Source: JABDQA01 sp963824415
Lineage (GTDB): Bacteria > Desulfobacterota > Desulfobulbia > Desulfobulbales > Desulfocapsaceae
DNA length: 64,000 nucleotides
Direction: 5' to 3'
Assembly: GCA_963824415.1 (NCBI GenBank)
Contig: CAWGPM010000003.1
Span: 248,001 to 312,000, forward strand
The notes under the pieces are model-generated. The model was given only the letters and a program-made list of their open reading frames with translations, did not search any database and was not told the origin of the DNA. Positions 27,335-35,507 of this stretch are shown piece by piece. A program made the translations under genes and the position numbers. How positions within the stretch are numbered: the first letter of the stretch is position 1; each line of letters opens with the position of its first letter.

Positions 27335-28582
27335 TCAGGTGAGGGGCTGGAGCCGGAGGAGGAAGCGCCTGAGCAGGTCGAGTCCGGTATGGGCGGCCAT
27401 GGCTTGAATACGGTGCCGGTCGCCTGAAAATTGCAAGCGCTCGATTTCGGTGATGTGCGAACTGCTAATCCCGATAAAAACCGTGCCCACCGGCTTGTCA
27501 ATGCTGCCGCCGCTGGGTCCGGCGATACCGGTGATCGAGATCGAAATATCAGCCCCGCATCGGGTACGCACCCCGGTGGCCATCAGCGAGGCAGTTTCCG
27601 GGCTCACTGCCCCATGGGCTGTCAGGGTTTCGGGTGAAACACCGAGCAACGAGCTTTTCAACTCGTTTGCATAAGCCACTACGCCGCCCAGAAAATAGTC
27701 CGAGCTGCCGGCGACCTTGGTTACCCGGTGGGCCAGCAGGCCGCCGGTGCAGGATTCGGCTGCACAAAGGGTGCGATTGGACTCTGACAGCAGGCGGCCA
27801 ACCACCGACTCGAGCTCATCGGCATCGATACCGTATACATGGTCTTCCAAAACTTCCTCGAGCCGCAGGCAGCCCGCTTCAAAGCGTTCTGCCGCCTGAC
27901 TTGAATCGGTGGAGCGAAGCAGCAGGCTGACATGGACATCAGGGTAGACCGGGTAATAGCCTATCTTTATTTCCCCGTCCAGATCAAGCCCCTTGATTCT
28001 GAGGTTGATTTCCGATTCGGCCAGGCCGAATACTTTGAAGATCCGCTGCCTTGTCTGCAGCGCTGAGCCAGCCTGCCAGGCAGCCAGTTTAGGCAGCACC
28101 GCCCGGGTCATCAGATCCTTCATTTCTTCGGGAACGCCAGGCAGGAAGAATATCGGGGTGTCCTGGTGCACGAGCTGGTAGCCGGCAATCCGTGACACGG
28201 GGTCGAACGGGTCAGCCCCGTCCGGCAGCCAGGCCAGCTTCTCCAGCGGATTGTTCGGGGACGGACCACGTTTGAGATGTTCCCGGATTCGGGCAAGGAT
28301 GGTCAGATTCGGCAGGGTCGGCCGCTCAAGCGCATGGGAAACCGCCTCGTTGGTGATGTCGTCATCGGTGGAGCCGAGTCCACCGGTGACGATGATAAAA
28401 TCGACCCGGCCGATGGCTCTGAGCAGCGCTTCGCCGATCAGCTCAGGATGATCGCCGATGGTGCTCATCGCGTGGATGGTGTAGCCGGCATCGAACAGCT
28501 TGCGGGCGGCGTAGCCGCTGGTGGTATTCAGGATTCTGCCGGAGGTGAGCTCGTCACCGATTGCAATGATTTCTCCAATCAT
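27335..28582 (-). CDS. cinA: CinA-like protein, NMN deamidase/ADP-ribose pyrophosphatase
   Basis: A 415-residue protein. Its N-terminal MoCF-like domain (about 1-170) has AIGDELTSGRILNTTS, VTGGLGSTDDDITNEA and FFLPGVPEEM. Its C-terminal PncC-type domain (about 260-415) has AESCTGGLLAHRVTKV and GIAGPSGGS, typical of NMN amidohydrolase. The function in NAD recycling comes from family knowledge. Its start overlaps the mtaB stop by 4 bases, so mnmA-mtaB-cinA look co-transcribed, with recA further downstream. Confidence 0.9.
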   Translation of the reverse strand: MIGEIIAIGDELTSGRILNTTSGYAARKLFDAGYTIHAMSTIGDHPELIGEALLRAIGRVDFIIVTGGLGSTDDDITNEAVSHALERPTLPNLTILARIREHLKRGPSPNNPLEKLAWLPDGADPFDPVSRIAGYQLVHQDTPIFFLPGVPEEMKDLMTRAVLPKLAAWQAGSALQTRQRIFKVFGLAESEINLRIKGLDLDGEIKIGYYPVYPDVHVSLLLRSTDSSQAAERFEAGCLRLEEVLEDHVYGIDADELESVVGRLLSESNRTLCAAESCTGGLLAHRVTKVAGSSDYFLGGVVAYANELKSSLLGVSPETLTAHGAVSPETASLMATGVRTRCGADISISITGIAGPSGGSIDKPVGTVFIGISSSHITEIERLQFSGDRHRIQAMAAHTGLDLLRRFLLRLQPLT

Positions 28583-29898
28583 GTTCCTTCAGTAATATGA
28601 GCCAGTACAACGCTTCCCGCCAGCCTGTCCAACTCGACGATGACCGCTTCGGCCGGTTTAGGCCCTGGCTGCTCGACCCGGATCGGGATATAGTTGTCGG
28701 TAAAACCACTCAGACCAGTGCCGGAGCTCTTTTCACTCTCCAAAAGCGCACTCCGGCGGCTGCCGATAAAGCGGCCGTAAAACGTTTTTTTCTTTTCATC
28801 GCTTAAATGGCGCAATTGTTCAACCCTTTTTTGCTTCACCGATTTTTCCACGTGTCCTGCGAAGTCGGCCGCACGGGTACCGGGACGCCTTGAATACGGA
28901 AAAACATGGAGATAGCTCAGATCAATCGATTTAAGCAGCGCTTTGGTGTTGTTGAACTGTGCCTCGCTCTCGCCGGGGAAACCGACCAGTACATCGAGAC
29001 CCAGAGCCGCATCGGGCAGTCTGGTTCGGCATTTGGTGACGATATTAATGAATTCTTCAGCCCGGTAGCGCCGGTTCATTCGGCTCAGGACAAGATCATC
29101 TCCGCTCTGCAGCGGAATGTGCAGGTGCGGCATGAAATTTTCGCTGCTTGCCATCAGGTTCAGGAGCTGATCATTGATTTCAAGCGGCTCGATGGAGGAG
29201 AGCCGGAACCTGGTTGCGCTCAAGTGGCTGCAGAGGCTGGCCATCAGTGAGACGATGTCGTGTCCTTCATCGAGATCCATTCCGTATTGGCCGACGTGGA
29301 TGCCGGTTACTACGATTTCCCGATGGCCGGCGTCCACATAACGCTCCGCCTGCTCGAGTACTTCAGTGATCGGCAGACTCCGGCTTTTACCCCGTGCGTA
29401 AGGCACGATGCAATAACTGCAGAAACTCTCGCAGCCGTCCTGGACCCGCAGGTAGGCCCGGGTCCTGCCGATGAAACGTGAGACTGACAAACGGCTGATC
29501 GAGCTGTCTGATTCACTATCAGATAGGTGCGCTGTCCTGGTAGCAGAGTCCGGTGCAAATATCGATTCAACCAGCTGCTCTTTGGCATCATTCTGGACGA
29601 TTCGCAGCCGGTGCTTGTCTATGGCAAACATGGTCCGCAGTTCGTCTGCGGCAAGCTCGGCGTGACAGCCGGTCACCACTATTTCAGCGCCGGGGTTGCG
29701 GCGCGCTGCCCGGGCGATTTCCCGGCGGGACTCTTGGCCTGCCTTTTGGGTTACGGTGCAGGTGTTGATAATGATCAACTCGGCCTCGTCGATAGCTTTG
29801 GTAATACGCAGTCCACGCTGCTCCAGCTCTGTTTTGAAGGCCGCGGTTTCGAACTGGTTAACCTTGCAGCCCAGGGTGCTCAGATAGGCTTTTTTCAT
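28579..29898 (-). CDS. mtaB: tRNA (t6A37) methylthiotransferase MtaB
   Basis: A 439-residue radical-SAM methylthiotransferase that converts t6A37 to ms2t6A37. The N-terminal UPF0004 domain has TLGCKVNQFETAAF, with Fe-S Cys in NTCTV and VTGCHAE. The radical-SAM motif is CESFCSYCIVPYARG, and a C-terminal TRAM domain follows (about 375-439). The sequence LGCKVNQFE favours MtaB over MiaB or RimO. Its start overlaps the mnmA stop, and its stop overlaps the cinA start, each as ATGA-type junctions. Confidence 0.92.
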   Translation of the reverse strand: MKKAYLSTLGCKVNQFETAAFKTELEQRGLRITKAIDEAELIIINTCTVTQKAGQESRREIARAARRNPGAEIVVTGCHAELAADELRTMFAIDKHRLRIVQNDAKEQLVESIFAPDSATRTAHLSDSESDSSISRLSVSRFIGRTRAYLRVQDGCESFCSYCIVPYARGKSRSLPITEVLEQAERYVDAGHREIVVTGIHVGQYGMDLDEGHDIVSLMASLCSHLSATRFRLSSIEPLEINDQLLNLMASSENFMPHLHIPLQSGDDLVLSRMNRRYRAEEFINIVTKCRTRLPDAALGLDVLVGFPGESEAQFNNTKALLKSIDLSYLHVFPYSRRPGTRAADFAGHVEKSVKQKRVEQLRHLSDEKKKTFYGRFIGSRRSALLESEKSSGTGLSGFTDNYIPIRVEQPGPKPAEAVIVELDRLAGSVVLAHITEGT

Positions 29899-30962
29899 GG
29901 GCTGTCCGATTCTCTGAATGGGGTGCCAATCTCGCCTGAACCGATCACCCTGTCGTTCTGATACAAGACCACATATTGGCCGGGGGTAATGGCACGCTGG
30001 TCGCTGTCGAACTCGAGCTCGAACCTATCGCATTCCTGGCGGACAAGTCTTGCCTTGGAGCCGCGATGGGTGGAACGGATCCTGGCCTGTACCCTGGTAC
30101 CCTGAGGAGGCGGGGGTACCAGCCAGTTGGCCGAGAACGCACAGAGGTTTCTGGAATAGAGATCATGGTCTCTGCCGACGATCAACCTATTATGCGCCGG
30201 GTCCAGTCCGGTCACATACCAGGGGGCCTGGTCGGGCAGCCCGAGACCGCGCCGCTGACCGATGGTATAGCGATACAGACCCCGATGCCGGCCGAGTTCC
30301 TCTCCATCGACGCTGACGATGGGGCCCTCTGCTGAGGGACCAGCCTCAATGTCCAGACGGCCGGCCAGAAAGTCAGAGACACTGGTGTCGTGCAGAAAGC
30401 AGATATCCTGGCTCTCCAGTCCCCTGAAATCGGTGAATCCATGCTCCTCTACCAGCCGGTAGGTATTTTGTTTGAGCATCCGGCCCAAAGGGAAGAGCAC
30501 GCTGGATAACTGCCTGGTGCTCAACCTGGCGAGAAAATAGGACTGGTCTTTGTCGGGGTCGAGTCCTTTGAGCAGGGCCGGTTCACCGTCGATCGTTTCA
30601 CAGCGGGCGTAGTGCCCGGTGGCGAAATATCTGGCTCCTGTGGCAAGTACCTGGTCCATGAACAGGCCGAGCTTGATTTCACGGTTGCAGAGCATGCAGG
30701 GATTTGGCGTTCTGCCAGAGCCGTAGCTGTGTACGAAGGAGTCGAGCACCCGTTTGTTGAACTGCTCCTTCAAATCGATCACCTGCAGCTCGATGCCGAT
30801 TTTCTCGGTCAACTGTTGGACACGCTGGTGCTGCTCCGCAAAACCGGGTTGACCGATATCCATCAAATAGGCGCAAACCTGATAGTGCTCCTGCAGGAGC
30901 AAGGCGCAGGCAGTTGAATCGACGCCGCCGCTCATGGCCACTGCAACGGATGTATGTGCCAT
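29895..30962 (-). CDS. mnmA: tRNA-specific 2-thiouridylase MnmA
   Basis: A 355-residue PP-loop enzyme that thiolates U34 of Lys, Glu and Gln tRNAs. Motifs are AMSGGVDSTACAL (PP-loop, about 8-20), the catalytic Cys in TPNPCMLCN and the second Cys in ESQDICFL. The frame extends 14 codons further upstream, but ATG 30962 is preferred because AGGA lies 8 bases before it and MAHTSVAVAMSGG aligns with other MnmA starts. First gene of the mnmA-mtaB-cinA run. Confidence 0.94.
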   Translation of the reverse strand: MAHTSVAVAMSGGVDSTACALLLQEHYQVCAYLMDIGQPGFAEQHQRVQQLTEKIGIELQVIDLKEQFNKRVLDSFVHSYGSGRTPNPCMLCNREIKLGLFMDQVLATGARYFATGHYARCETIDGEPALLKGLDPDKDQSYFLARLSTRQLSSVLFPLGRMLKQNTYRLVEEHGFTDFRGLESQDICFLHDTSVSDFLAGRLDIEAGPSAEGPIVSVDGEELGRHRGLYRYTIGQRRGLGLPDQAPWYVTGLDPAHNRLIVGRDHDLYSRNLCAFSANWLVPPPPQGTRVQARIRSTHRGSKARLVRQECDRFELEFDSDQRAITPGQYVVLYQNDRVIGSGEIGTPFRESDSP

Positions 30963-31163
30963 TGAAATTCCTGGATACCTTGAGAAATTGTCTTTTCGAC
31001 CCAAATCCTAATTTTAAAGGTACCCTCCTGTTAAGCTTGCCAAACGGGTGAATGCCGTTATTGTTCTGTAGTGATCGCGACACTCGACTGCCTACAGGCC
31101 AGCCGGAGTCGAACCACCGGATAAGATACAGACGATAAACCTGGGATCAGAGAAAAACAAGTT

Positions 31164-32438
31164 TTGAAGCGAAGCGCACCTGTCATTCCCGAACTGCTGG
31201 CCCCGGCCGGCAGCTTTGAGAAACTGCTCACCGCCATCCATTACGGCGCGGATGCGGTGTATCTGAGTGGAAAACACTACGGCCTGCGGGCCAAGGCAGG
31301 AAATTTTACCTCGGAACAGATCGATCAGGCTGTGGCCTATGCCCATGAGCGGGAAGTACGGGTCTACGTTACCGTCAATATCATTGCCCACAATGAGGAT
31401 TTCCAGAACCTGGAGAGTTATCTGCTGAGACTAGACAAGATCGGCGTCGATGCAATTATCGTTTCAGACCCGGGCATCATCGGCTTAGCCCGGCAGCTGG
31501 TGCCTGAACTGCCCATTCATCTCTCCACCCAGGCCAATGTAACCAACGCCCATGCGGCAAAGTTCTGGATGAACCAGGGCGTGGGTCGGATCAATCTGGC
31601 CCGGGAGCTTTCACTGGCGGAAATAGCCATGATCAGAGACGAGGTGGATACAGAGCTCGAAGCGTTTGTGCATGGAGCCCTGTGCATTTCATATTCGGGC
31701 CGCTGCATGCTGTCCAATTATATGACCGGCCGGGATGCCAACCGGGGCAACTGCGCCCAGCCGTGCCGCTATTCCTATGCGCTGATGGAGGAAAAGCGGC
31801 CCGGAGAGTATTTTCCTGTTCTCGAAGATGAGCGCGGCACCTATATTTTCAACTCGAAAGACCTGTGTCTGCTCCCGCACCTGCCGGCACTGGTCGCCGC
31901 CGGGGTCGATTCTTTGAAGATTGAAGGCAGGATGAAGTCGATTTTTTATGTGGGCGGGGTCGTGCGGGTCTACCGGGCAGCTCTGGATTACCTCAGAGAC
32001 CTGGACCCAAAAGTCTGGGATGAACCGGCACAGATTAAAATTCCCGAGCACTTTCTCGATGAAATCGCCCGCACCGGCACCCGCGGAATGAGCGATAATT
32101 TCGCCAGCAACAAACCTGCTGAAGCATCGATGCTCTACAACTCCTCCCGCATAGATCAGAGCCATGAGCCGGTGGCGGTGGTGCAGGCGGCGGACCGTAC
32201 CGATGCCGAAATAGAAGTTGAAATCAGAAATGTGCTGCTGCCGGGTGAACGGATCGAATATATGGGCAGGTCGGTCGAGTCGCCGACGGTGGTGGTTGAA
32301 GCGATGCATGATCTGCAGGGGGAACCGCTTAGGCGCGCCAATCCCTCCGAGAGGGTCCTGCTCAGGCTGAGCGAAGCGCTAGAAGGTCTTGAGCCAAACG
32401 ATATGTTCAGGCGTCAGAAAAAGTCAGCTCAGCAATGA
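31164..32438 (+). CDS. trhP: U32 family peptidase, tRNA hydroxylase TrhP-like
   Basis: A 424-residue member of peptidase family U32 (YegQ/TrhP). It starts with PELLAPAGSFEKLLTAIHYGADAVYL. The signature is EAFVHGALCISYSGRCMLS, with Cys clusters CAQPCRY and DLCLLP. TrhP uses prephenate to make 5-hydroxyuridine at tRNA position 34. The family also contains collagenase-like and UbiU proteins, so the substrate rests on overall likeness. The start is TTG or ATG near 31164. It is divergent from mnmA, another wobble-base enzyme. Confidence 0.85.
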   Translation: MKRSAPVIPELLAPAGSFEKLLTAIHYGADAVYLSGKHYGLRAKAGNFTSEQIDQAVAYAHEREVRVYVTVNIIAHNEDFQNLESYLLRLDKIGVDAIIVSDPGIIGLARQLVPELPIHLSTQANVTNAHAAKFWMNQGVGRINLARELSLAEIAMIRDEVDTELEAFVHGALCISYSGRCMLSNYMTGRDANRGNCAQPCRYSYALMEEKRPGEYFPVLEDERGTYIFNSKDLCLLPHLPALVAAGVDSLKIEGRMKSIFYVGGVVRVYRAALDYLRDLDPKVWDEPAQIKIPEHFLDEIARTGTRGMSDNFASNKPAEASMLYNSSRIDQSHEPVAVVQAADRTDAEIEVEIRNVLLPGERIEYMGRSVESPTVVVEAMHDLQGEPLRRANPSERVLLRLSEALEGLEPNDMFRRQKKSAQQ

Positions 32439-32594
32439 TTCACACCTGAGAAAAACATTCTGGATGCCTTGACATCAGGGGGTGGGGGCATATCGTGCTG
32501 TAAGGTACATGGCTGATCCGGAGAAGTAAATAGAGACAAGATCAGCGCAACACCATCCATTTCCATTCACGAAAAAAATTTACGGAGGATAATC

Positions 32595-32789
32595 ATGGCA
32601 ACCTATGAATGTTCCAAATGCGGTATGGGCGTCAATGCAACCTGTGCCAAGTGTGATGCACCGCTCGTAGACGATGTTTTAAAACTCGATGACGGCAACG
32701 AAGTGCAGATTTCCAAGTGTCCCAACGGTCACGGTAAGATCAAGTCACCGCTGTGCTGTGGTCAGGATATGACCTGTACTATCAAATAG
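32595..32789 (+). CDS. Cys-rich small metal-binding protein
   Basis: A 64-residue protein with cysteine pairs CSKC, CAKC, a lone C, and PLCCGQDMTC, which resembles the centre I end of desulfoferrodoxin (CCGQDM). It probably binds zinc or a rubredoxin-like iron. GGAGG lies before the ATG (TACGGAGGATAATC). It stands alone with a terminator after it. The function is unknown. Confidence 0.65.
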   Translation: MATYECSKCGMGVNATCAKCDAPLVDDVLKLDDGNEVQISKCPNGHGKIKSPLCCGQDMTCTIK

Positions 32790-32833
32790 TACGTTCCAGA
32801 CCAATTCATTATCTAAAAGCCGTTGCAGTACAG

Positions 32834-32865
32834 AAAAGGCGGGATCCTGAAGGATCCCGCCTTTT
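32834..32865. terminator. Bidirectional terminator between Cys-rich gene and fumarase
   Basis: AAAAGGCGGGATCC (32834-32847) pairs perfectly with GGATCCCGCCTTTT (32852-32865) over the loop TGAA. A-run and T-run flank it, so it serves both convergent genes. Confidence 0.9.
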
Positions 32866-32870
32866 CATTT

Positions 32871-34388
32871 TCATTGGGCCTTGGCCAGGATCTCTTTCTG
32901 CCAGAACGTCGGTCCGGTTTTGTGGACCGCCTCCCCGTTGCTGTCCACCGCGACGGTGACCGGCATGTCCTTTACTTCAAATTCATAGATCGCCTCCATG
33001 CCCAGATCTTCGAAGGCCACCGTACGACAGCCTTTGATCGCCTTGGACACCAGATAGGCGGCACCGCCTACGGCCATCAGATAGACGGCCCGGTGTTTTT
33101 TTATCAGTTCGATCGTCGCATCGCCGCGCTCGGCCTTGCCGATCATACCGATCAAACCGGTCTTGGCCAACATCATTTCCGAGTATTTATCCATCCGGGT
33201 CGAAGTGGTGGGACCGGCGGGGCCAACCACTTCGTCGCCGACCGGGTCGACCGGTCCGACATAATAGACGAAACGGCCGTTGAAGTCGACGCCCTCCGGC
33301 AGCGGTTTGCCCGCTTCGAAAAGGTCCTGGATGCGGCGGTGGGCCGCATCGCGGCCGGTCAGGATTTTACCGCTCAGCAGCAGCGTATCGCCGGCCTTCC
33401 AGGTGGAAATCTCCTCTCGGGTGATACCGTCGATATTGACCTGTTTTATCTCAGTCCCGGAATCCAGCGAAATCTCCGGCCAGGCTGAAATATCAGGCGG
33501 CTCAAATTGGGCCGGGCCGCTGCCGTCCAGGCTGAAATGGATATGTCTGGTCGCCGCGCAGTTGGGGATAATCGCCACCGGCAGGGACGCTGCATGGGTC
33601 GGAAAATCGAGAATCTTCACATCGAGCACCGTGGTCAGGCCGCCAAGTCCCTGGGCACCTATACCCAGCGAATTGACCGCCTCGAAAATATCCAGCCGCA
33701 GTTCCTCGATGTAATTTGCCGGTCCGCGTTGCTGAAGTTCGTGGATATCGATAGGGTCCATCAGCGATTCCTTGGCCAGGCACATCGCCTTGTCGACGGT
33801 TCCTCCGATGCCGATCCCCAGCATACCGGGGGGACACCAGCCGGCACCCATGGTCGGCACTGTCTTCTTGACCCATTCGACTATCGAATCGGCCGGGTTG
33901 AGCATGGCCATCTTGCTTTTATTTTCTGACCCACCGCCTTTTGCTGCGATCTGGATCTCCACGCCATCGCCTGCAACCATCTCCACATGGACGACCGCCG
34001 GTGCGTTGGTCCCGGTGTTTTTCCGCTGGTCTGCCGGTCCGCTGACAATAGATTTGCGCAGTGGGTTTGCAGGATCGTTATAGGCCCGGTTGACTCCTTC
34101 ATCGATCATTTCCTGGATAGTTTTATCGGAATCAAAGCAACATTTCATGCCGAGTTTGACAAAGGTCGTGACGATCCCGGTATCCTGGCAGATCGGCCGT
34201 TTTCCCAGCGCGCACATGCGCGAGTTGATCAGGATCTGGCCGATGGCATCTTTGGCGGCCTGGCTTTCTTCGGCTAGATAGGCGCGGTGCATGGCCTCGA
34301 CGAAATCAACGGGGTGGTAGTAGCTGATATACTGGAGGCTGTCCGCAATCGAACTGATGAAGTCTTCGGTCTTGATGGTGGTCGTCAT
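32871..34388 (-). CDS. Fumarate hydratase class I (Fe-S)
   Basis: A 505-residue single-chain class I fumarase with a [4Fe-4S] centre. The alpha part (about 1-290) has RPICQDTGIVTTFVKLG, with Fe-S Cys, and GWCPPGMLGIGIGGT. The beta part (about 310-505) has GPTTSTRMDKY and KAERGD. The start 34388 is chosen over an earlier in-frame ATG because GAGGAAG lies about 6 bases before it. Together with the class II enzyme at 13 kb this gives an oxygen-labile and an oxygen-stable fumarase. It follows the beta-helix protein on the minus strand. Confidence 0.92.
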   Translation of the reverse strand: MTTTIKTEDFISSIADSLQYISYYHPVDFVEAMHRAYLAEESQAAKDAIGQILINSRMCALGKRPICQDTGIVTTFVKLGMKCCFDSDKTIQEMIDEGVNRAYNDPANPLRKSIVSGPADQRKNTGTNAPAVVHVEMVAGDGVEIQIAAKGGGSENKSKMAMLNPADSIVEWVKKTVPTMGAGWCPPGMLGIGIGGTVDKAMCLAKESLMDPIDIHELQQRGPANYIEELRLDIFEAVNSLGIGAQGLGGLTTVLDVKILDFPTHAASLPVAIIPNCAATRHIHFSLDGSGPAQFEPPDISAWPEISLDSGTEIKQVNIDGITREEISTWKAGDTLLLSGKILTGRDAAHRRIQDLFEAGKPLPEGVDFNGRFVYYVGPVDPVGDEVVGPAGPTTSTRMDKYSEMMLAKTGLIGMIGKAERGDATIELIKKHRAVYLMAVGGAAYLVSKAIKGCRTVAFEDLGMEAIYEFEVKDMPVTVAVDSNGEAVHKTGPTFWQKEILAKAQ

Positions 34389-34437
34389 GATGTCTTCCTC
34401 TTCAATAACTTCCTGGTTAACCGGCACAAGGCCGGAA

Positions 34438-35238
34438 CTAGCGTATTCTTGTTCTGTCCGGGTGGTACCCCGAAGCGGCGGTGGTGTTTGGCATCAGCAC
34501 CGATTTTTTACCGAGGATGGTCCCCGGGCTGGTGACCGAGTTGCAGCCGGTCTGGGCTCTGTCGCCGAGGATGGCGCCGAACTTGCGCATCCCGGTGTCG
34601 ACCAGTTCGCCGTCGATTTGAATCTTCACCGTGCCGGGGATGAACCTGAGATTGGCGCATTTGGTGCCGGCTCCCAGGTTGGCGTCTGTGCCGATGATCG
34701 AATCACCGAGATAGGCGAAATGACCAGCTTTGGCATCGTCGAGAAAAATCGAATGTTTGACCTCGGTGGTGTGACCCACCACGCAGCGGTTGCCGATCAG
34801 ACATGATCCCCTGAGATAGGCACCCTGGCGCACTTCGGTGGCGTCGCCGATCACCGTAGGTGATTTGATGGTCGCTCCCCCCTCGACCAGGCTTGCCCGG
34901 CCTATCGATATCTGTTCGCCCAGCAGTATTGCACCGGCCATAAGCAGGGAGGCTCCCTCCAGGACAGCGCCGTCTTTGCTGATAATCAGCCCGCCTCTGG
35001 TGGTGTCGCCGTAGGTGATTGAACACCTGCTGCCGGCTATCAGCCTGTTATCGTGGATTACCAGATGTTCGTCCAGGCTGACGCCGTTATTAATCTCGGT
35101 AAGCAACCCTTCGTGGTAGTCTAAATCAGCCAGATAACCCGACAAGTTCTGCAGCGCGGACCAGACGGGCTCCTGGTCTGCAAACAGGGTGCGATGGGCA
35201 AAGCCGGTGAGATCGAATAACAGATCTGGTCTCAGCAT
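34438..35238 (-). CDS. Left-handed beta-helix protein, GlmU-like
   Basis: A 266-residue protein made of hexapeptide repeats, such as LLMAGAILLGEQISIGRASLVEGG and STVIG-like turns, ending in GRDRAQTGCNS-type GlmU phrases. It resembles the acetyltransferase half of sugar-phosphate nucleotidyltransferases. The N-terminal nucleotidyltransferase domain is absent. A start at 35238 is preferred because GGAG lies 6 bases before it; the frame is open to 35346. Function unassigned. It is upstream of the class I fumarase. Confidence 0.7.
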   Translation of the reverse strand: MLRPDLLFDLTGFAHRTLFADQEPVWSALQNLSGYLADLDYHEGLLTEINNGVSLDEHLVIHDNRLIAGSRCSITYGDTTRGGLIISKDGAVLEGASLLMAGAILLGEQISIGRASLVEGGATIKSPTVIGDATEVRQGAYLRGSCLIGNRCVVGHTTEVKHSIFLDDAKAGHFAYLGDSIIGTDANLGAGTKCANLRFIPGTVKIQIDGELVDTGMRKFGAILGDRAQTGCNSVTSPGTILGKKSVLMPNTTAASGYHPDRTRIR

Positions 35239-35507
35239 CTCTATCTCCATGAAATCGATACCATCAGAGCGCTGATGGCAGGTGGACGAAAACACCACTA
35301 TTGTTAAAAAAAAACAATTGTTCAAGATTTTTTGCATGCCGGCCAAACCGCACCCGGAAGCTGCTTGACTTCAATGGGTCTCATGTTTAGCTTTTGGACG
35401 GTTTTTCAATGCTTATAAAAGTTTTTACGACCACGGCCAAAAGTACTTAACTGGCTGTCTGGTCCAACATCTCACAAAGGCCGTTTTTATCGGTCCCGGA
35501 GGTATGT

